Shown here in pieces: positions 1 to 9,361 of a DNA stretch of 64,000 bases. The translations under genes and the position numbers were made by a program. The notes under the pieces were generated by a model that saw only the letters and a program-made list of their open reading frames with translations, was not told where the DNA came from and made no database searches. This stretch comes from Ectobacillus polymachus (GTDB taxonomy: Bacteria; Bacillota; Bacilli; Bacillales; Bacillaceae_G), in contig NZ_JBLREB010000002.1 of the NCBI RefSeq assembly GCF_048159605.1, positions 1 to 64,000 of the forward strand, written 5' to 3'. Numbering within the stretch: position 1 is the first letter of the stretch; the number at the start of each line of letters is the position of its first letter.

Positions 1-85
<85 letters not shown>

Positions 86-177
86 AGTTAAGTTTGTCTA
101 AGCTTATTTAAAAAAACTGACGTTTGTTGTTTTGTTTAGTTTTCAATGTTCATCCGCTGTCTTTCAGCGACTTAAAT

Positions 178-206
178 AATATAACACACATAAACAAAAT
201 CGTCAA
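178..206 (-). promoter_or_regulatory. rRNA operon promoter
   Basis: On the minus strand a TTGACG -35 box (201-206) and a TATATT -10 box (178-183) are separated by exactly 17 bases. They sit about 95 bp before the 16S 5' end, as expected for a sigma-A rRNA promoter. No second equally good promoter was seen in the 210-398 stretch, which is otherwise AT-rich and without a gene. Confidence 0.6.
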
Positions 207-398
207 CACTTTTTTATGTTTTAATATATATGACTTGCTGACTTGATTTATTATAAAGACTTCTATTATAAAATGCAACCTATTTTCGATGAGAAATTTA
301 TATAATATCTTACAGTGAAAACAACTCCTAGAACATTGTACACTCATATGATCTACTCACGACAAAAAACAGTTACATGAAATTCTTTAAGCAGCGGG

Positions 399-442
399 AT
401 AAAAATAGACCGTTAGATAGAACTGCCTATCTAACGGTCTAT
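399..442 (-). terminator. Terminator after gyrA
   Basis: A perfect 16-bp stem (405-420 with 427-442) with a 6-base loop is followed on the minus strand by a short T-rich run. It separates gyrA from the rRNA promoter. Confidence 0.85.
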
Positions 443-480
443 TGAGAATGAAAGGTAGGATGTATCTACCACTTCATTTC

Positions 481-2946
481 TTATTCTTCTCCATCTTCAT
501 CTACTTCGATGTCATCTTCACGCTGTGCTTTTGCAACCGTAGCAACTTCTTCATTTTCCTTTAAATTAATGAGACGAACTCCTTGTGTATTTCTACCCAT
601 ACAAGAAATTTGCTCAACAGGAATACGAATCAGAACACCTGCTACTGTAATCAGCATAATATCTTCTTCGCCTTTTACAGACTTAACAGCTACTAGTTTT
701 CCATTTTTATCATTCACATTACAAGTTATCAAGCCTTTTCCGCCACGACTTTGAATTCGATACTCTTCTATCGGTGTACGTTTACCAAATCCATTTTTCG
801 TAACAATTAATACATCTACATTATCTTCTGCAATTTCCATTCCAACAACTTGATCATCATCATGTAATGTGATAGCTTTTACGCCAGCTGCTGTTCTTCC
901 CATAGAACGAACATCTTGTTCATTGAAGCGTATGAGCAGCCCGCCGCTCGTTCCAACAATAATATCTTTATCTCCTGATGTTAATCGAACGGAAATAAGT
1001 TCATCTTCTTCTCGTAAGGAAATAGCAATTAATCCATTATTGCGGATATTCGCAAAGGATGAAAGTGGCGTACGCTTAGCAAGCCCTTGCTTCGTAGAAA
1101 AGAATAAATAATCCTCGTCCGAAAATTCCTGAATTGGAATCATGGCATTAATCCATTCATCCTTTTCGATTTCTAACAAATTAATAATTGGAATCCCTTT
1201 TGCTGTTCTACTATACTCTGGTATTTCATACCCTTTTATACGGTATACTTTTCCTTTATTCGTAAAGAACAGAATATGATTATGTGTAGACGTCGTAAGT
1301 AGATGTTCTACAAAATCATCATCATGTGTCCCCATTCCTTGAACGCCTCGTCCATTTCTATTTTGACTTCTATACGTTGAAGTAGGAAGTCTCTTAATAT
1401 AGCCGTTATGAGTCAAGGAAATAACAATATTTTGTTCGGGAATTAAATCTTCATCCTCGATAGATCCAAATCCACCTGGAACGATTTCTGTTCTGCGCAC
1501 ATCATTGTAACGTTCTTTCACTTCTAGCAATTCTGTGCGAATAATTTCAAGTACTTTTTCTTCACTTGCGAGAATAGCCTTCAATTCTGCAATTAATTGT
1601 TGCAATTCTGCATACTCTTCTTCTATCTTCTCGCGTTCTAATCCTGTTAAACGTTGCAAACGCATATCCAAAATAGCTTGTGCTTGCTTTTCGCTTAATC
1701 CAAATCGTTCGATCAAACCATTACGAGCAATATCAGCAGTTCGTGAGCTACGGATAAGTGCAATAACTTCATCCAGGTGATCAAGAGCAATACGTAAACC
1801 TTCTAAAATATGCGCACGAGCTTCCGCTTTATCTAGCTCAAATGCTGTCCGTCTTCGAATTACTACCTTTTGGTGCTCTAAATAATAATGTAAACTTTGC
1901 TTTATATTTAAAACCTTTGGTTCTCCATTAACTAGAGAAAGCATGTTTATACCAAAGCTTGTTTGTAATGCTGTATGCTTATACAAATTATTAAGTAATA
2001 CATTTGCGTTCGCATCTCTGCGGACTTCCATAACAATATGCATACCATTGCGATCTGATTCATCTCGTAAATCCGTAATACCATCAATTTTCTTATCACG
2101 AACAAGCTCAGCAATCTTTTCAATAAGCTTTGCTTTATTTACTTGATAAGGAAGTTCCGTTACAATAATGGATTGCTTTCCATTTCCGCGTTCCTCTATC
2201 GACACTTTACCACGTACAAGAATCGATCCTCTTCCTGTTTCATAGGCACGACGAATTCCGCTCTTTCCGATGATCTGTCCAGCGGTAGGAAAATCAGGAC
2301 CCGGAATGTACTCCATTAGCTCATTAATTGTAATATCTGGATTCTCACTTAATGCTAACACTCCATCAATTACTTCTCCAAGTTGATGAGGAGGAATGTT
2401 TGTTGCCATCCCAACCGCAATTCCTGTAGCTCCATTTACGAGAAGATTTGGAAATCTTGCTGGTAAAACGATAGGCTCTCTTTCAGTCCCATCATAGTTA
2501 TCTTGATAATCAATTGTATTTTTCGAAATATCGCGCAAAAGCTCCATCGATATTTTCGACATTCTCGCTTCTGTATAACGCATTGCTGCAGCAAAGTCAC
2601 CATCAACAGATCCAAAGTTTCCATGACCATCAATGAGTTCGTAACGTTGGTTAAAGTCCTGCGCCATCCGTACCATCGTAGCATATACGGCTGCATCACC
2701 ATGTGGATGGTACTTACCAATTACTTCTCCGACAATACGAGCTGATTTTTTATGTGGCTTATCTGATACAATTCCTAAATCATTCATCGCATATAAAATT
2801 CTTCGGTGCACAGGCTTTAATCCATCCCGTACATCTGGCAGAGCCCGAGAAACAATGACACTCATCGCATAATCCAAAAAGGATGATCGCATTTCATGAC
2901 TAATATTTATATCTCGAATCTGGGCTTGTTGTTCGTTATCTGACAT
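481..2946 (-). CDS. gyrA: DNA gyrase subunit A
   Basis: Breakage-reunion subunit of type II topoisomerase gyrase, which introduces negative supercoils with GyrB. It is full length (821 residues, like B. subtilis). The catalytic tyrosine is in RYTEAR (Y124), and the six-bladed C-terminal DNA-wrapping domain and acidic tail are present. The ATG at 2946 is chosen over the in-frame TTG just before it; an AGGAGG precedes it by 9 bases. The quinolone-resistance-determining region reads HPHGDAAVYATMVRMAQ: the two hot-spot positions (E. coli S83 and D87) are both alanine (A85 and A89 here), where bacilli normally carry Ser and Glu. The gene follows gyrB closely on the same strand and is closed by its own terminator. 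Confidence 0.98.
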   Translation of the reverse strand: MSDNEQQAQIRDINISHEMRSSFLDYAMSVIVSRALPDVRDGLKPVHRRILYAMNDLGIVSDKPHKKSARIVGEVIGKYHPHGDAAVYATMVRMAQDFNQRYELIDGHGNFGSVDGDFAAAMRYTEARMSKISMELLRDISKNTIDYQDNYDGTEREPIVLPARFPNLLVNGATGIAVGMATNIPPHQLGEVIDGVLALSENPDITINELMEYIPGPDFPTAGQIIGKSGIRRAYETGRGSILVRGKVSIEERGNGKQSIIVTELPYQVNKAKLIEKIAELVRDKKIDGITDLRDESDRNGMHIVMEVRRDANANVLLNNLYKHTALQTSFGINMLSLVNGEPKVLNIKQSLHYYLEHQKVVIRRRTAFELDKAEARAHILEGLRIALDHLDEVIALIRSSRTADIARNGLIERFGLSEKQAQAILDMRLQRLTGLEREKIEEEYAELQQLIAELKAILASEEKVLEIIRTELLEVKERYNDVRRTEIVPGGFGSIEDEDLIPEQNIVISLTHNGYIKRLPTSTYRSQNRNGRGVQGMGTHDDDFVEHLLTTSTHNHILFFTNKGKVYRIKGYEIPEYSRTAKGIPIINLLEIEKDEWINAMIPIQEFSDEDYLFFSTKQGLAKRTPLSSFANIRNNGLIAISLREEDELISVRLTSGDKDIIVGTSGGLLIRFNEQDVRSMGRTAAGVKAITLHDDDQVVGMEIAEDNVDVLIVTKNGFGKRTPIEEYRIQSRGGKGLITCNVNDKNGKLVAVKSVKGEEDIMLITVAGVLIRIPVEQISCMGRNTQGVRLINLKENEEVATVAKAQREDDIEVDEDGEE

Positions 2947-2995
2947 CAACTAGCGCCTCCTCTTACGTTTCCGAACATATTTATAGGGCGAGCCC

Positions 2996-4918
2996 TTAAA
3001 TATCTAGGTTTTTCACGTATCTAGCATTTTCTTGAATGAAGTTACGACGCGGTTCTACTTTATCGCCCATTAACATTTCAAATGTTTCGTCTACTTCCAG
3101 CGCATCTTGTAGGTTTACTTGAAGAAGCAATCGGGCTTCAGGATCCATTGTGGTTTCCCAAAGCTGATCTGGATTCATTTCACCAAGACCTTTGTAGCGC
3201 TGGATATTTGGCTTCGGCTGCGCTGGTAATTCCTGCATGATTTTATCTAAATCTTTATCGTTATAAGCGTATAAGATTTTTTTCCCTTGTTGAACTTTAA
3301 ATAAAGGCGGCTGTGCTATATATACATAGCCGTGTTCAATAATATTACGCATATAACGATAGAAAAACGTTAATAATAAAGTTCGAATGTGTGAGCCATC
3401 CACATCCGCATCTGTCATAATGATAATTTTATGATATCTTGCTTTTTCTATATCAAACTCTTCTCCGATGCCTGTTCCGATTGCCGTAACAATGGCACGA
3501 ATTTCGTTATTAGAAAGAATCTTGTCAAGACGAGCTTTTTCAACGTTAATGATTTTCCCTTTCAGTGGAAGAATTGCTTGGTAATGCCGTTCACGGCCTT
3601 GTTTGGCAGATCCTCCGGCTGAATCACCTTCAACGATGTAAATCTCGCTGATAGACGGGTCTTTTGACGTACAATCTGCAAGCTTACCAGGTAAACTTGA
3701 AACTTCTAAGGCATTTTTACGTCTCGTTAGCTCACGAGCCTTTTTAGCAGCGACACGAGCTCTGGAAGCCATTAGTCCTTTATCGATAATCTTTCTTGCA
3801 ACATCCGGATTTTCGAGAAGGAATTTTTCAAATGTTTCTGCGAAAACAGATTCTGTAATCGTTCTTGCTTCACTATTGCCAAGCTTCGTCTTTGTTTGTC
3901 CTTCAAATTGAGGATCTGGATGCTTGATAGAAACAATTGCGGTCAATCCTTCACGCACGTCTTCTCCCATTAAGTTATTATTACCATCTTTAAATATTCC
4001 GTTCTTTCTTGCATAATCATTAATCACTCGTGTTAAGGCCGTCTTAAATCCTACTTCATGGGTACCGCCTTCATACGTGTGAATATTATTTGCGAACGAT
4101 AAAATATGGCTTACATATCCTTCGTTGTATTGTAAGGCAACTTCAAGATATATATCATCACGTGTTCCCTCTACGTAGACCGGCTCCTCATGGATAACTT
4201 CCTTTGAACGATTTAAATGTTCTACATAGGACTTGATGCCGCCTTCGAAGTGAAATTCTTTCTTTTGTTTCGTTTCTCGCTTATCTTCAATGGTAATACG
4301 TAAACCACGATTTAAAAATGCAAGTTCACGCAATCGATTTGCTAATGTATCAAAATCATATTCCGTAGTTTCCGTGAAAATTTCCGCATCTGGTTTAAAA
4401 CGTGTAGTTGTACCGTTCAATTCTGTTTCTCCAACTACAGCTAAATCAGCAACTGGAATACCACGATGATATTCTTGATAATGTATGTTTCCTTCACGAT
4501 ATACATATACTTCTAATACTTCTGATAACGCATTGACAACAGAAGCTCCGACTCCATGTAATCCGCCGGACACTTTATATCCGCCACCGCCAAATTTTCC
4601 ACCTGCATGCAGAACTGTCATGATAACTTCAACGGCAGGACGTCCTACTTTTTCTTGAATACCTACCGGAATACCACGACCATTATCCTTTACTGTAATA
4701 CTATTATCTTCTTCAATAATGACGTTAACTTCATTACAATATCCAGCAAGTGCTTCATCAATACTGTTATCAACAATTTCCCAAACTAGATGATGCAACC
4801 CTTTACCACTTGTAGTACCAATGTACATACCAGGACGTTTTCTGACAGCTTCAAGTCCTTCTAATACTTGAATTTGACTTTCATCGTATGCATTCTCTTG
4901 TGTTTTCTTTTGTTCCAT
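2996..4918 (-). CDS. gyrB: DNA gyrase subunit B
   Basis: ATPase subunit of gyrase. A GHKL ATP-binding domain (EIVDNSIDEA near residue 50, GLHGVGASVVNALS near 115), a transducer domain, and a TOPRIM domain (VEGDSAGGSAKQGR near 425, DADVDG near 500) run in the standard order, ending with the conserved RRNFIQENARYVKNLDI tail. From the ATG at 4918 the protein has 640 residues, close to the B. subtilis length. Nine in-frame codons further upstream are possible but are not shared by relatives. The gap to recF is only about 50 bp, so the remB gene that lies here in B. subtilis is missing. The GyrB quinolone-pocket region looks ordinary. Confidence 0.97.
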   Translation of the reverse strand: MEQKKTQENAYDESQIQVLEGLEAVRKRPGMYIGTTSGKGLHHLVWEIVDNSIDEALAGYCNEVNVIIEEDNSITVKDNGRGIPVGIQEKVGRPAVEVIMTVLHAGGKFGGGGYKVSGGLHGVGASVVNALSEVLEVYVYREGNIHYQEYHRGIPVADLAVVGETELNGTTTRFKPDAEIFTETTEYDFDTLANRLRELAFLNRGLRITIEDKRETKQKKEFHFEGGIKSYVEHLNRSKEVIHEEPVYVEGTRDDIYLEVALQYNEGYVSHILSFANNIHTYEGGTHEVGFKTALTRVINDYARKNGIFKDGNNNLMGEDVREGLTAIVSIKHPDPQFEGQTKTKLGNSEARTITESVFAETFEKFLLENPDVARKIIDKGLMASRARVAAKKARELTRRKNALEVSSLPGKLADCTSKDPSISEIYIVEGDSAGGSAKQGRERHYQAILPLKGKIINVEKARLDKILSNNEIRAIVTAIGTGIGEEFDIEKARYHKIIIMTDADVDGSHIRTLLLTFFYRYMRNIIEHGYVYIAQPPLFKVQQGKKILYAYNDKDLDKIMQELPAQPKPNIQRYKGLGEMNPDQLWETTMDPEARLLLQVNLQDALEVDETFEMLMGDKVEPRRNFIQENARYVKNLDI

Positions 4919-4969
4919 TGTCACAAACATCACCCACTTTTCCATTTAACGGAAGAAATTTATAACGAT

Positions 4970-6079
4970 CTAATTGACGACTCCATTCGTCACTTGTATC
5001 GTCTTCGCTTGCTTGAGTGTTTGATGCTCAATACCATCAACACTTGTTGTCGTTACGAAAGTTTGTACTTTACCTTGTATTGTATTTAATAAATGAGATT
5101 GACGATAATCATCTAATTCTGATAAAACGTCGTCTAATAAGAGAATAGGGTATTCGCGTACTTCTGAGTGGATCAATTCAATTTCAGCTAGTTTAAGGGA
5201 AAGTGCTGTGGTTCGCTGCTGTCCTTGCGAACCAAAAACCTGCACATTTTTATCATTAACGAAGAAATGTAAGTCATCGCGATGAGGACCAATTAAAGTT
5301 GCACCACGAAATAATTCACGCTTTTTTATCGTCTGAAAAGCACCATAGTATTCTTCTTTTATTTTCGACAAATCCGTGGATTCTGATACATCTATGCTCG
5401 GTTTATATGCAATTCGCAGCTCCTCTAGCCCTCTACTTATACCATTATGAATGGGAGCTGCCCATTCTTGGAGCATACGAAGAAACTCGAATCTCTTTAG
5501 TAAAATTTTCGCTCCATGCTCAATCAACTGAATGGTAAACACATCTAGCATTGCTTCATTGTGTTTACCCTCACTTTGCATCTTCTTTAATAAATGATTT
5601 CGTTGCACAAGCACCTTATTATATTGGCTTAACTCATACAGATAGAGAGGCGCAATTTGTCCTAATTCCATATCAATAAAACGCCTTCGAACTTGCGGGC
5701 TTCCTTTTACTAGATTCAAATCCTCCGGAGCGAACATGACAACATTCATTTCCCCGATATATTGACTTAGTTTCGATTGTTCTAATTGATTTAATCTCGC
5801 TTTTTTTCCCTTTTTGGAAATGAGCAAATCTAGGGTTAGCGATGTATTTCTTTTTTGAAGCTTCCCTTTTATTTTACCATATTCTGCGTCCCATTTGATA
5901 AGCTCTCTGTCATTTGACGTTCGATGAGATTTTGCCATAGCTAATACAAAAATTGATTCAATTAAATTCGTTTTACCTTGTGCGTTTTCACCGATAATAA
6001 CATTCACTTGATCTTCAAATGAGAGCATAAGTTCCTTATAGTTACGAAAATTTTGTAGTGCTAGTTCTTCAATATACAA
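4970..6079 (-). CDS. recF: DNA replication and repair protein RecF
   Basis: ABC-type ATPase that loads RecA at single-strand gaps. The Walker A motif GENAQGKTNLIES lies near residue 30, the signature region at FGSQGQQRTTALSLKLAE, and Walker B at PILLLDDVLSELD, followed by the D-loop region. Its 369 residues match the family. The start is TTG at 6079, preceded by GGGAGG at good spacing; no better ATG exists. It is placed between the S4-domain gene (13 bp upstream) and gyrB, so probably cotranscribed with both. Confidence 0.97.
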   Translation of the reverse strand: MYIEELALQNFRNYKELMLSFEDQVNVIIGENAQGKTNLIESIFVLAMAKSHRTSNDRELIKWDAEYGKIKGKLQKRNTSLTLDLLISKKGKKARLNQLEQSKLSQYIGEMNVVMFAPEDLNLVKGSPQVRRRFIDMELGQIAPLYLYELSQYNKVLVQRNHLLKKMQSEGKHNEAMLDVFTIQLIEHGAKILLKRFEFLRMLQEWAAPIHNGISRGLEELRIAYKPSIDVSESTDLSKIKEEYYGAFQTIKKRELFRGATLIGPHRDDLHFFVNDKNVQVFGSQGQQRTTALSLKLAEIELIHSEVREYPILLLDDVLSELDDYRQSHLLNTIQGKVQTFVTTTSVDGIEHQTLKQAKTIQVTNGVVN

Positions 6080-6092
6080 AGGGATGCCTCCC

Positions 6093-6308
6093 TTACTTTG
6101 CCTTTACTTGAAATGTTCCGAATGACGGAACTTCAACCGTATCATTGCTATAAAGCTTTCTGCCTCGTCTGTTGTCTGCTTCGCCATTGACATACACTTC
6201 ATGTTCTTGTAAAAACCAGCGAGAAGCTCCTCCAGTATTCACTAAATCAGCAAGCTTCAAAAACTGTCCAAGCGTTATATATTCTGTCGAAATCGATATC
6301 ACTTTCAT
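6093..6308 (-). CDS. rlbA: S4-domain RNA-binding protein (YaaA/RlbA)
   Basis: A 71-residue S4-like protein. The S4 core ITLGQFLKLADLVNTGG...WFLQEHEVYVNGEADNRRGRKL is intact. In B. subtilis the orthologue (yaaA, renamed rlbA) sits in the same place between dnaN and recF and is linked to ribosome assembly. The molecular role here is inferred from orthology only. Confidence 0.93.
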   Translation of the reverse strand: MKVISISTEYITLGQFLKLADLVNTGGASRWFLQEHEVYVNGEADNRRGRKLYSNDTVEVPSFGTFQVKAK

Positions 6309-6427
6309 AAAAATCGCTCACTTTCTAAAAGTGTTCATTCTTTCATTGTACTAAAAAAATAAATATTAGAAAAGAAATGCTTCAAAAAAGATTATGCAAG
6401 AAGGGGAACTTAAAAAAACTAACAGAC

Positions 6428-6479
6428 GAAATGGACCGCTTCAGAAACAGTCATACCATTCTGTAAGTCGGTCCATTTC
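6428..6479 (-). terminator. Imperfect hairpin, possible dnaN terminator
   Basis: GAAATGGACC (428-437) pairs with GGTCCATTTC (470-479), and inner arms partly pair too. On the minus strand a run of seven T follows about 10 bases after the stem, further away than in a standard intrinsic terminator. Confidence 0.45.
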
Positions 6480-6524
6480 ATAACATATCACAATTTTAAA
6501 ATATCCCAGTGAACATAAAGTGAA

Positions 6525-6670
6525 ACTTTCCTAGGTGGGGGTTTTCTCTCATCCCCCACCTAGGGTTAGCCCGCCCAATACGGACTTTAACGGGCAGCCC
6601 TACCCCACTTAGCCTTCTCCGATTTCTCTAAGTCTTGAAGTGGGGGTCTTACTGCCCGTTAAAGCGGGAT
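6525..6670. mobile_element. Palindromic non-coding element, possibly IS200/IS605-derived
   Basis: This GC-richer block fills the rlbA-dnaN gap. It has a perfect 12-bp hairpin (CCTAGGTGGGGG at about 6530 with its complement ending near 6563), a second small hairpin CCCG-TTAAAG-CGGG at the other end (6655-6668), and a long internal pairing between TTAACGGGCAG..CCCCACTT (about 6587-6610) and AAGTGGGGG..CTGCCCGTTAA (about 6639-6662). Subterminal hairpins without reading frame resemble the ends, or omega-RNA-like part, of IS200/IS605-type elements. No transposase or TnpB remnant is visible. It could instead be a host structured RNA or terminator. Confidence 0.45.
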
Positions 6671-6684
6671 AAAAACTTTAGATA

Positions 6685-7830
6685 TTAATACGTACGAACA
6701 GGCAAGATTAATTGAACCATACTGTCATCATTAATAGATCGAATTAAAAACGGACGCATAGCTCCTGTAAAACTTGTTTTTATTTCAGTGCTATCTAATA
6801 CTTTTAATGCATCCATCATATATTTTGCACTGAAGGAAATTTTTAATTCTTCTCCATCAATACTCTCACAAGACAATTCTTCAACAACCTTTCCGATTTC
6901 AGGAGAGTTTGAAGAAATTTCAATTTGATTATCTTCAAATGTAGAAAGCTTTACAACATTGTTTCTACCATCCCTTGCGAGTAAGGACGCACGATCAATC
7001 GATTGTAGAAAGTCCTTTGTTTTAATAATAATTTCAGTTTTGCTTTCTGTAGGAATAAGTCGAGATGTATCTGGATAGTTTCCTTCCAACAGGCGTGAGT
7101 AAAATAGCAAATGCTTTGTTTTAAATAAAACTTGATATTTTGTGATGACAATATCTAATGTTTCTTCCGTGTCATCTAATATTTTGCTAAGTTCATTTAA
7201 ACTTTTTCCTGGAATGACCACATTGGCTTGAAATGATTCAGGAAGAGCATTTCCCAAAATAGTCGCCTTTCGCAAAGCAAGTCTATGACTATCTGTAGCA
7301 ACGCATGTTAATTCCTTGTTACACACGCTCCAGTTTACACCTGTCAAGATTGGCCGGGTTTCAGACGTAGAAACAGCATATACGGTTTGGCGAATCATGT
7401 GTTTTAATAAATCCGTCGGTAGTTGAAATACTTGATTTTCTTCCAGTTGAGGAAGTAATGGATATTCATCTGGATCTAATCCGTTCAAATTAAATTCTGA
7501 TTTTCCAGATTTAATATGGGTTGAAAAATGATTCTCTACACGAATTTCTACCGTATCCTTTGGCAGCTTTTTGACAATTTCACTAAAATATTTTGCTTGT
7601 AAGACAATGTTGCCAGGCTGAGTAATTGTTACAATTTCATTTCCATCTTCTTCAATAGGAATAAAAGATTCAATTGAAATATCTGAATCGCTTCCTGTTA
7701 AAGTAACTCCTTCATGATTAGCTACGATTTTTATTCCTGTTAGGATAGGGATAGTTGTTCGAACGGACACGGCTTTCATGACATCTTGCACACTTTTTAC
7801 AAGATAATCTTTTTGAATGATAAAATGCAT
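6685..7830 (-). CDS. dnaN: DNA polymerase III beta sliding clamp
   Basis: Ring clamp that tethers the replicative polymerase to DNA. The 381 residues show the three-domain clamp pattern, opening MHFIIQKDYLVKSVQDVMKAVS and ending with the conserved QLILPVRTY-type tail that lines the peptide-binding pocket. The ATG at 7830 is preceded by AGGAGG. It follows dnaA across the oriC spacer, as in all Bacillus origins. Confidence 0.97.
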   Translation of the reverse strand: MHFIIQKDYLVKSVQDVMKAVSVRTTIPILTGIKIVANHEGVTLTGSDSDISIESFIPIEEDGNEIVTITQPGNIVLQAKYFSEIVKKLPKDTVEIRVENHFSTHIKSGKSEFNLNGLDPDEYPLLPQLEENQVFQLPTDLLKHMIRQTVYAVSTSETRPILTGVNWSVCNKELTCVATDSHRLALRKATILGNALPESFQANVVIPGKSLNELSKILDDTEETLDIVITKYQVLFKTKHLLFYSRLLEGNYPDTSRLIPTESKTEIIIKTKDFLQSIDRASLLARDGRNNVVKLSTFEDNQIEISSNSPEIGKVVEELSCESIDGEELKISFSAKYMMDALKVLDSTEIKTSFTGAMRPFLIRSINDDSMVQLILPVRTY

Positions 7831-7895
7831 GACGAAAAAAACCTCCTACATGTTCAAAATGAAGTGTATTTAATTAAATTAATAATAATAAAAAA

Positions 7896-7969
7896 TAGTA
7901 GTAATAGTAATAGTACTTGTGGATATGTGGATAAGCCTACTTTAGCAAGGAAAAAACAGTCTATCCACA
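7896..7969. other. oriC: oriC right part: DnaA-trio repeats and DnaA boxes
   Basis: Between dnaA and dnaN, a run of TAG/TAA triplets (TAGTAGTAATAGTAATAGTA, 7896-7915) is followed at once by two adjacent boxes TGTGGATAT (7918-7926) and TGTGGATAA (7926-7934). A third box, CTATCCACA, is at 7961-7969. This is the layout of the basal unwinding element described for B. subtilis, where DnaA loads from boxes onto a TAG-repeat single strand. An AT-rich tract lies on the dnaN side. Confidence 0.85.
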
Positions 7970-7983
7970 TGTTGATAGACTGT
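7950..7983 (-). terminator. dnaA terminator with a DnaA box in its hairpin
   Basis: ACAGTCTATC pairs with GATAGACTGT around an 8-base loop (stem 7957-7984), and TTTTTT follows on the minus strand. A DnaA box (7961-7969) overlaps the stem and loop. Confidence 0.7.
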
Positions 7984-8014
7984 GAGTAATTAACAAGATA
8001 TTATTCACATTATT

Positions 8015-9361
8015 CTATTGTTTGAGTATCTCACAGATTTCCTCGATTTGCTTTTGCAGATGTACATCTGTTTTGACAAGGCGAGAAATTTTTTCATGAG
8101 CATGAATCACAGTTGTATGATCTCTACCTCCGAATTCTTCTCCTATTTTAGGAAGAGAGGAATCTGTAAGCTCCCGTGATAAATACATAGCGACTTGACG
8201 TGGAAACGCTACTGACTTCGTCCGTTTCTTTGCTTTAAAATCCTCTAGTTTTATTTGAAACACTTGCCCGACTACTTTTTGAATATCATGAATGTAAATA
8301 GTCTTTGGCTTTGAGTTTGGAATAATATCTTTAAGTGCTTCAGCTGCAAGGTCCGCATTAATATCTTTATTAATTAAAGAAGAATAAGCTACGACGCGAA
8401 TAAGAGCACCTTCTAGCTCACGGATGTTGCTATCGATTTGGTTTGCAATATATAGCATCACTTCATTTGGGATATCCAAGCCTTCAGCACGTGCTTTTTT
8501 TCGTAGAATGGCAATCCGCGTTTCTAAATCTGGAGGCGTAATATCCGTAATGAGACCCCATTCAAAACGGGAACGCAGGCGATCTTCCAGAGTAGGGATT
8601 TCTTTCGGCGGACGATCACTTGAGATGACAATTTGTTTACTTTCTTCGTGAAGTGCATTAAAGGTATGGAAAAATTCTTCTTGTGTTTGTTCTTTTCCCG
8701 CTAAAAATTGAATATCGTCAATTAGAAGAACGTCTACATTTCGATATTTATTTCGGAAATCTACCGCCTTATTATCACGAATGCTATTAATAAATTCATT
8801 TGTAAATTTTTCAGATGATAGGTATACAACCTTCGCATTCGGATTATGCTCTATAACATAGTGGCCAATAGCGTGCATAAGATGTGTTTTCCCTAAACCA
8901 ACACCCCCGTATATAAATAACGGGTTGTATGCTTTTGCTGGTGCTTCTGCTACTGCTAATGAAGCTGCATGAGCAAAGCGATTACCAGATCCAATTACGA
9001 AGGTATCGAACGTATACTTTGGATTTAGCATACTTTGTGTGAAGTGGTTAGGTTCATCATGCATAGCTTTCTTTTTATTTGGCGGTGAGTACTCAAAGTC
9101 TTCCTCAGATTGACTTTGAGGAATGATAAAACGAACTTCTAGCTCTTCTCCTGTTACTTGGTATAACGTTTCAGAAATTAGTTCAGAATAATGAGATTCG
9201 AGCCAATCTCGGGCAAATTCATTTGGAGCTGTTATAGTTAAATGATTTTTTTTAAGAGCATAAGCTTTCGTTGACTTTAACCAGGTTTCGAAGCTAGGCT
9301 TACTCACTTTTTTTTCGAGCTGCTTCAATGTTTGATCCCATAAGTCATCTATATTTTCCAA
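8015..9361 (-). CDS. dnaA: Chromosomal replication initiator DnaA
   Basis: AAA+ initiator that binds DnaA boxes and opens oriC. Domain I (LENIDDLWDQTLKQLEKK start), the AAA+ core (Walker A GGVGLGKTHLMHAIG, Walker B VLLIDDIQFL) and the C-terminal DNA-binding signature GGRDHTTVIHAHEKI are all present. The start is set at TTG 9361: a GGAGGG lies 8 bases before it and the protein then begins exactly like B. subtilis DnaA (448 residues). A longer in-frame extension upstream, to 9454, encodes hydrophobic sequence that is not part of DnaA. Confidence 0.97.
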   Translation of the reverse strand: MENIDDLWDQTLKQLEKKVSKPSFETWLKSTKAYALKKNHLTITAPNEFARDWLESHYSELISETLYQVTGEELEVRFIIPQSQSEEDFEYSPPNKKKAMHDEPNHFTQSMLNPKYTFDTFVIGSGNRFAHAASLAVAEAPAKAYNPLFIYGGVGLGKTHLMHAIGHYVIEHNPNAKVVYLSSEKFTNEFINSIRDNKAVDFRNKYRNVDVLLIDDIQFLAGKEQTQEEFFHTFNALHEESKQIVISSDRPPKEIPTLEDRLRSRFEWGLITDITPPDLETRIAILRKKARAEGLDIPNEVMLYIANQIDSNIRELEGALIRVVAYSSLINKDINADLAAEALKDIIPNSKPKTIYIHDIQKVVGQVFQIKLEDFKAKKRTKSVAFPRQVAMYLSRELTDSSLPKIGEEFGGRDHTTVIHAHEKISRLVKTDVHLQKQIEEICEILKQ

